Shown here: positions 19,344-24,246 of the stretch, piece after piece | Layout of the letters: every line of letters begins with the position of its first letter | Numbering within the stretch: the stretch's first letter is position 1 | NCBI GenBank assembly: GCA_003427395.1 | Contig: BFEA01000005.1 | Coordinates: 753,266 to 777,511, forward strand | Direction of reading: 5' to 3' | Source of the DNA: Chara braunii | Taxonomy: Eukaryota; Streptophyta; Charophyceae; Charales; Characeae | DNA length: 24,246 nucleotides | Position numbers and translations under genes: made by a program | The notes under the pieces: generated by a model | Seen by the model: only the letters and a program-made list of their open reading frames with translations | What the model was told of the DNA's origin: nothing | Database searches by the model: none

Positions 19344-20675
19344 CCCCTACCTCGGGGAGTCAACAATTAGTCTTGTCTTGCTGACTTGACGCCAGCTTGA
19401 CACCGGCGAGATACTAGTGTGATGCTGGCTTGACACTGGCTGTACGTTGGCATTGTGAAATGACAACGCAAAACTGCTGCATAATGTGTGTGGTGCGTTC
19501 CTGCTCTGGCACTAGACTGTATTATTGCTTGCTGACGTGGCGCATGCCATATTGTCTTCGACATTGCTGATGAGGCGCATGCCACCCTGCCTACATTGCT
19601 GACGTGGCATTTGCCACACTGTCTTCATTGCGGAGTTGGACGCGACAAAGACGAAGATCGGGATCTGTGGAATGATTGGGAGGGAGAGAGGATACTCACC
19701 TATTACTGATGTCGACATTGCGCGGTGTTGTAACGTCTTCACAGGAGAATTCTGCCACGTGGCAGTCTTATGTGATCAGACATGTCGGCTTCATTTCTTG
19801 GACACTGTTTGTTGACGTGGAGGCGAGGGGAGGCCCGAAGAAGGAGACGGAAACGAGGGGCTACTATCCATGTGGTTATGGATTAATACTTACTTTTCCA
19901 CCCTCTAAGTCTATTCTCCCCCACCTCTCCTTCATCCACTGGTTACAAGATATTGTGTCACAGATCGCATTCACGATTATTAGGGACATTGATCAGCGCT
20001 GAGTTATCTTGTACTTCGACACTTGACGAGTTTCCTCGAGACTGCTTCCTCCCCCACCTCCTTCGCCCACCCACCATAGCCAACCACCTTCACACCATCT
20101 TCCTCCTCCACCTCCTCCACCTCCTCCACCTCCTCCACATATCCACCATAGTCAACCACCTTTACACCTTCTCCCTCCTCCATCTCCTTCACCCATCCAC
20201 CATACCTAACCACCTTCACACCTTTTTCCCCCTTTACCTTCTTCACCTATCCACCATAGCCAACCACCTTCACACCTTCTTTCTCCTCCACCTCCTTCAC
20301 CCATCCACCATAGCCAAGTACCTTCACACCTTCCTCCTCCACCTCCTTGACCCATCCACCATAGCCAACCACCTTCACACCTCTTTCCTCCTCCACCTCC
20401 TTCACCCATCCACCATCTGTGTGTCTTTTTAACGGGGAAGGGGGGAATTAAACTCTCGGTGAATCCCATTAAATTCAAAAAAATCCCGTTGAATTCACAT
20501 TAAACGGGAAAATGGGCCGCTCCCGCACTTTTCGGAAAAACGGAATTGATGCGCGGGGTCCAGAACACGTAGCCCTAGGCAAAAAAATAAAATTAAAAAA
20601 AAAAAAAAAAAATCCCCCCAACCTCTGAAGCACCTCCGATCCGCCCCCACATCCCCCAACCCCCAACGCCTAAGT

Positions 20676-20795
20676 TATGTGTGTGTAGGTGTGTTGTGTG
20701 TGTGCGTATGTGTGTATGTGTGTGCCTGCGCGTGAGAGTGTGTATGTGCATGAATATGAATGTATGCGCGTGTGTTTGTGTATGTGTGTGTTTGT

Positions 20796-20826
<31 letters not shown>
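20676..20826. repeat. GT-rich microsatellite tract
   Basis: Degenerate TGTGTATGTG sequence ends in an uninterrupted (TG)13 run at 20801-20826. Alternating purine-pyrimidine sequence of this kind favours left-handed DNA. Confidence 0.9.
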
Positions 20827-21252
20827 CATGATTGTTGGCGTGTGTCCATTGTTTCCCTTTTGAGGGATATAGTTTTTTCCCGTTGAAAACTGGGGGCAGG
20901 CGATATAGGTTTGGGCGGGCAATTTGGGTCTGGTTTTTTTTTTTTTTCCTCTTCTACTGCATCTTCCCAGAAATACAGTAACCAAGCATTCTGCTGTTTG
21001 TTACCAAGTAACAAAATCTAGAACGGACTGCCATGCCTCATTGGCAAGGCTTACTAAGAAAAGGAAAGAAAAAAAAAATGTAGAACATAGGTAGATGCAC
21101 TGCTAGTAGTTTAGAGCTTGAAATGTCATTTTTCCTGGCTGCGTGTGGGGCGGCACAGCCCTCTGTAGCTTGCTATTCGTTTTTGAGGTTTTTTTTTTTT
21201 TTTTTTTCCCCCCCCCCCTNTTGCGATCCAAGAATCTGGGCTCCGACCAACG

Positions 21253-21630
21253 GCCTAGCTCAGTTGATTAGGCACACAAATGGCATTCAGGAGGTTGTGG
21301 GTTCAATCCCCGCCTATGGCACTCGCGATGCCAACCAACTGAGATAGTCGGTTGGATCCTCCCAGTCTTTATCAGTAAGGTCTTCAACCAACACGGCTGG
21401 GAGGCACCCCCTGTCCCTACGATCCTACCTCAGTGTGACCAACACTGAGGAGCATCACCCTACCAGTATTAAGGGCAACTTGGACCACATAGATGTGACA
21501 AGCACAAGGGTTGGGCCAACCTCCTAGCCCTAATAGAAGCGGAGGCGAACGAACAATGCGGTATGGGAACTTTGGACGCCAGACTCATGCAATCTGCTAC
21601 AGGCCCAATTTTGTGTGTGTGTGTGTCTTT
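21253..21630 (+). mobile_element. tRNA-derived SINE
   Basis: The head resembles a tRNA. TAGCTCAGTTGATTAGG (21256-21272) is an RNA polymerase III A box, and GGTTCAATCCC (21300-21310) is a B box, 28 bp apart as in tRNA genes. The acceptor and anticodon arms do not fold properly, so this is not a functional tRNA. The body includes a 9-bp stem (CCTCAGTGT with ACACTGAGG near 21429-21451) and ends near a GT run and T-rich DNA. The layout (tRNA head, unrelated body, simple-sequence tail) is that of a plant SINE. It depends on a LINE partner for movement. Confidence 0.75.
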
Positions 21631-22541
21631 TTCCCTTTTTTTTATTTGCTTTTTATGTTTTTTTTTTTTTTTTTAATACACGAAGTTCTAAAAAAATAAA
21701 TAAATAAATAAATTGTTGTACATCTTTGAAAGATCGACAACCCTATATTTTTTATTTGTTTTTCTGTTTTTGTTTTAACCCTTAAAAAATATGTGTGAAA
21801 CCCAAAAAAAAAACACTCATTTCATTTTAGTTTTTGTTTTTTTTCATTGTGTGTTTATGTTTTTGATTTCTTAAACATATATTTAAACATCTAAAAACAA
21901 AAATAAACATATAGGGTTGTAGTCCTAAAAAAAACCTACAACCCCATTTTTTTTTTTTTTTTTGGATAATTTTTAGCCCAGGAAAAAAATCATCGCGGAC
22001 CCCGTTGATTCGCGTCCAACTCGTCGTTGAACGGGACTTTAACGTGAATTCAACGCGCGTTGAATTTTGTAACGCGGAACCCGCGTTGAATTCAAAATCC
22101 GACACACAGTCCACCGCCTTCACACTTTCTTCCTCCTCCACCTCCTTCACCAATCCACCATAGTCGACCACCTTCACACCTTCTTCCTCCTCCACCTCCG
22201 TCACCCATCCACCATAGCCAACCACCTTCACACCTTCTTCTTCCTCCACCTTCTTCACCCATCCACCATAGCCGACCACCTTCACACCTTCTTCGTCCTC
22301 CACCTCCTTTACCCATCGACCATAGCTGCACCGTCTTTATCCTTCACCCACTTCACCCATCCACCATAGCCAACTACCTTCACACCTTCTTCCTACTCCA
22401 CCTCCTTCACCCATCCACGATAGCCAACCACCCTCACACCTCCTTCCTCCTCCACCTCCTTCAGCTATCCACCATAGCCAGCCACCTTCACACCTTCTTC
22501 CTCCCCCATGTTCTTCTCCCATCCACCATAGTCAACCACCT

Positions 22542-23216
22542 TCACAACTCCTTCCTCCTCCACCTCCTTCCTCCTCCACCTCCTTCCTCCTCCACCTCCT
22601 TCATCCACCCACCATAGCCAGACACCTTTACACCTTCTTCCTCCTCCAACTCCTTCACCCATCCACCATAGCCAGCCACCTCCACACCTTCTTCGTCCTT
22701 CAACTCCTTCACCCATCCGCTACAGCCAACCTCCTTCACACCTTCTTCCTCCCCAACCTCCCTTACCCATCCACCATAGCCAACCACCTTCACATCTTCT
22801 TCCTCCTCCGCCTTCTTCACCCATCCGCCATAGCCAACCACCTTCATACCTTCTTCCTCCACGTAGTTCACCCATTCACCATAGGAAACCATCTTCACAC
22901 CTTCTTTCTCCTCCACCTCCTTCACCCATCCGCCATAGCAAACCACCTTTAAACCTTCTTCCTCCTCCACCTCCTCCACCGATTCACCATAACCAACCAC
23001 CTTCACACCTTCTTCCTCCTTCACCTCCTTCCACCATCTACCATAGCCAACCACCTTTACACCTTCTTCCTCCTCCACCTCCTTCACCCATCCACCATAT
23101 CCAACCACCTTCACACCTTCTTCCTCCTCCACCTCCTTCACCCATCCACCATAGTCAGCCAACTTCACACCTTCTTCCTCCTCCACCTCGTTCACCCATC
23201 CACCATAGCCAACCAC
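22542..23216 (-). other. Long repeat-encoded open frame (18-residue repeats), coding status uncertain
   Basis: The minus strand is open for 224 codons. Successive 18-residue repeats read YGGWVKEVEEEEGVKVVG with mostly conservative changes (K/R, E/D, V/L/A). A similar frame covers 23443-23859. No start context, signal peptide or flanking unique exon is apparent, and the repeat length alone keeps frames open. It may be a fossil of a repetitive protein gene, or simply a minisatellite. Confidence 0.2.
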
Positions 23217-24070
23217 CCTCCATCTCCTTCACCCATGCACCTTAGGCAACCACCTTCACACCTTTCTCCTCCACCTTCACCTATCTACCATAGCCAACCA
23301 CCTTCACACCTTCCAACTCCTCCATCTCCTCCACCTCCTCCACCTCCTCCACTCATCCACCATAGCCAACCACCTTCACACATTCTTCCTCCTCCACCTC
23401 CTGAACCCATCCACCATAGCCAACCACCTTCACACCTTCTTCTTACTCCACCTCCTTCACCCATCCACCATAGCCAGCCACCTTCACGCCTTCTTCCTCC
23501 TCCACCTTCTTCACCCATCCACCATAGTCAACCACCTTCACATCTCCTTCCTCCTCCACCTCCATTTCCCATCCACCGTAGCGAACCACTTTTACACCTT
23601 CCTCCTCCACCTCCTTCACCCATCCAGCATAGCCAACCACCTTCACACCTTCTTCCTCATCCACCTCCTCATCCACCTCCTCATCCACCTCCTTCACCCA
23701 TCCGCCATAGCCAACCACCTTCAAACCTTCTTCCTCCTCCACCTCCTTCACCCATCCAGCATAGCCAGCCACCTTCACGCCTTCTTCCTCCTCCACTCTC
23801 CTCACCCATCCACCATATCCAGCCATCTTCACGCCTTCTTCATCCTTCACCTCCTTCACTCATCCACCATAGCCAACCACCTTCACACCTTCTTGCTCCT
23901 CGACCTCCTTCACCCATCCTTCGTAGCCAACCACCTTCACACCTTCTCCCTCCTCCACCTCCTTCACCCGTCCACCACCATAGCCAACCACCTTCACACT
24001 GTCTTCGTCCTCTACCTCGTTCACCCATCTACCATAACCAACTACCTCAAACCTCCTTCATCCCCCACCT

Positions 24071-24181
24071 CAATGGTCAACCATCACCATGATCAATGAA
24101 ATATGGGATCGCGGAACGTAGGAGGAGCCTTAGCTAAGGATGGTAGGACAGCTTGGGGATAAACTTTGATTAGAAGTAAGG

Positions 24182-24185
<4 letters not shown>
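24071..24185. other. Short unique sequence between the array and (CT)n
   Basis: The 54-bp units end near 24070 and are followed by about 115 bp of mixed sequence (AATATGGGATCGCGGAACGT and onward). No gene or repeat is seen. Confidence 0.5.

Positions 24186-24246
<61 letters not shown>
24186..24246. repeat. (CT)n microsatellite at the right edge
   Basis: An uninterrupted CT run of about 30 units reaches the last base of the window, so its full length is unknown. Confidence 0.97.

Larger units (their letters stand above)
9932..20043 (+). mobile_element. Decayed Ty3/gypsy chromovirus LTR retrotransposon with nested insertions
   Basis: Direct repeats of about 388 bp (9932-10319 and 19657-20043, roughly 85-90% identical by eye) flank, in order, a primer binding site, gag, protease, reverse transcriptase, RNase H, integrase and a chromodomain. 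The order with integrase last defines Ty3/gypsy, and the terminal chromodomain places it among chromoviruses. Two hAT-like elements (14360-14885 and 15874-17426) lie inside pol. Many in-frame stops and at least two frame changes show that the copy is dead. Both LTRs are partial: the left one loses its upstream part at 9932, and the right one stops about 11 bp short of the end predicted from the left copy. Confidence 0.85.
19086..20043 (+). repeat. 3' LTR, 3' part confirmed by match to the 5' copy, start uncertain
   Basis: Only 19657-20043 matches the left LTR. The upstream part (W-boxes, TATA, repeats of TGACGTGGC at 19533 and 19600) looks like U3, but its left copy is missing. A purine run AAGGGAAAGAA near 19069 could be the polypurine tract, placing the LTR start near 19086. 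The end is cut about 11 bp early, where the 54-bp array begins. Confidence 0.55.
20417..22109. mobile_element. Non-autonomous hAT-like element 4 inside the minisatellite (TTGAATTC-motif ends)
   Basis: CTGTGTGTC (20417-20425) is mirrored by GACACACAG (22101-22109). The flanks TCCACCAT and TCCACCGC share 6 of 8 bases, but TCCACC is frequent in the array, so this target duplication is weak. Both GC-mixed ends carry CGTTGAATTC, AACGGG and related motifs. The right part (about 21690-21985), reverse-complemented, aligns with the left interior of element 2 through GGGTTGTAGG..CTACAAC phrases. A GT-rich tract and a SINE lie inside. The borders are clear because the 54-bp repeat stops and resumes there. 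Confidence 0.65.
20044..24070. repeat. 54-bp minisatellite array, split by element 4
   Basis: The unit is CTTCTTCCTCCTCCACCTCC, then TTCACCCATCCACC, then ATAGCCAACCACCTTCACAC (54 bp). About 7 units lie at 20044-20416 and about 36 at 22110-24070. Units differ by scattered substitutions and by gains of short triplet-multiple blocks such as three consecutive CCTCATCCA-type blocks near 23655-23695. Since 54 is a multiple of three, one minus frame repeats VKVVGYGGWVKEVEEEEG and a second repeats CEGGWLWWMGEGGGGGRR, while a plus frame repeats IHHSQPPSHLLPPPPPSP. The plus strand is strongly pyrimidine-rich. Confidence 0.95.

Noticed and set aside
21253-21325. Functional tRNA gene
   Set aside because: A and B boxes are present, but acceptor and anticodon stems do not pair properly and a SINE body follows.
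20044-24070. CRISPR-like array
   Set aside because: The repeats are contiguous with no unique spacers, the unit is low complexity, and the setting is eukaryotic.
23235-24092. 285-codon proline-rich plus-strand open frame
   Set aside because: It is fully explained by the 54-bp repeat, and the same DNA is equally open on the other strand.

Overview
This is a eukaryotic nuclear window made almost entirely of repeats, with no intact host gene that I can support. A plant or streptophyte-alga nucleus is most likely. It holds a Ty3/gypsy chromovirus with a chromodomain, short hAT-like elements with 8-bp target duplications, a tRNA-derived SINE, a LINE tail with a zf-RVT-type zinc finger, a fragment that translates as plastid rpoB, W-box palindromes, and long micro- and minisatellites. 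The overall style recalls charophyte genomes such as Chara, but that is an impression I cannot verify. Two N bases (16170, 21220) sit beside low-complexity runs and mark assembly uncertainty.

Layout. 1-160: 63-bp tandem repeat running off the left edge. 238-2100: broken coding remnants of an unrecognised, probably element-derived protein. 2146-2218: hairpin. 2290-3250: pyrimidine-rich DNA and a 26-bp minisatellite. About 3771-4139: short non-autonomous element 1. 4319-5865 (minus strand): 5'-truncated, decayed LINE ORF2 tail. 5866-9280: unassigned sequence. 9284-9475: plastid rpoB fragment. 9476-9931: unassigned, structured, possibly organellar DNA. 9932-20043: a decayed Ty3/gypsy chromovirus, with partial 5' LTR, primer binding site, long leader, gag, protease, RT, RNase H, integrase, chromodomain and partial 3' LTR.

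Two DNA elements split the pol gene. Element 2 (14360-14885) sits in the RT domain just before catalytic motif A. Element 3 (15874-17426) lies between RNase H and integrase. Each has terminal inverted repeats and a near-perfect 8-bp target duplication, and pol homology resumes after each one. From 20044 to about 24070 there is a 54-bp minisatellite, open as an 18-residue repeat on the minus strand. It is split by element 4 (20417-22109), which itself carries a SINE and a GT-rich tract. The window ends in a (CT)n microsatellite.

The most interesting signal is shared by the short elements. Elements 1, 2 and 4 have related AT-rich interiors, bounded by A- or T-tracts. Their GC-rich ends are unrelated in sequence, and each end pair is packed with its own short motif: GTCCG in element 1, GCGGTC in element 2, TTGAATTC-like in element 4. 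This suggests one internal body combined with fast-changing transposase-recognition ends. The history reads as LTR element first, then hAT-like insertions into it, with heavy point decay whose stop codons look like C-to-T changes.
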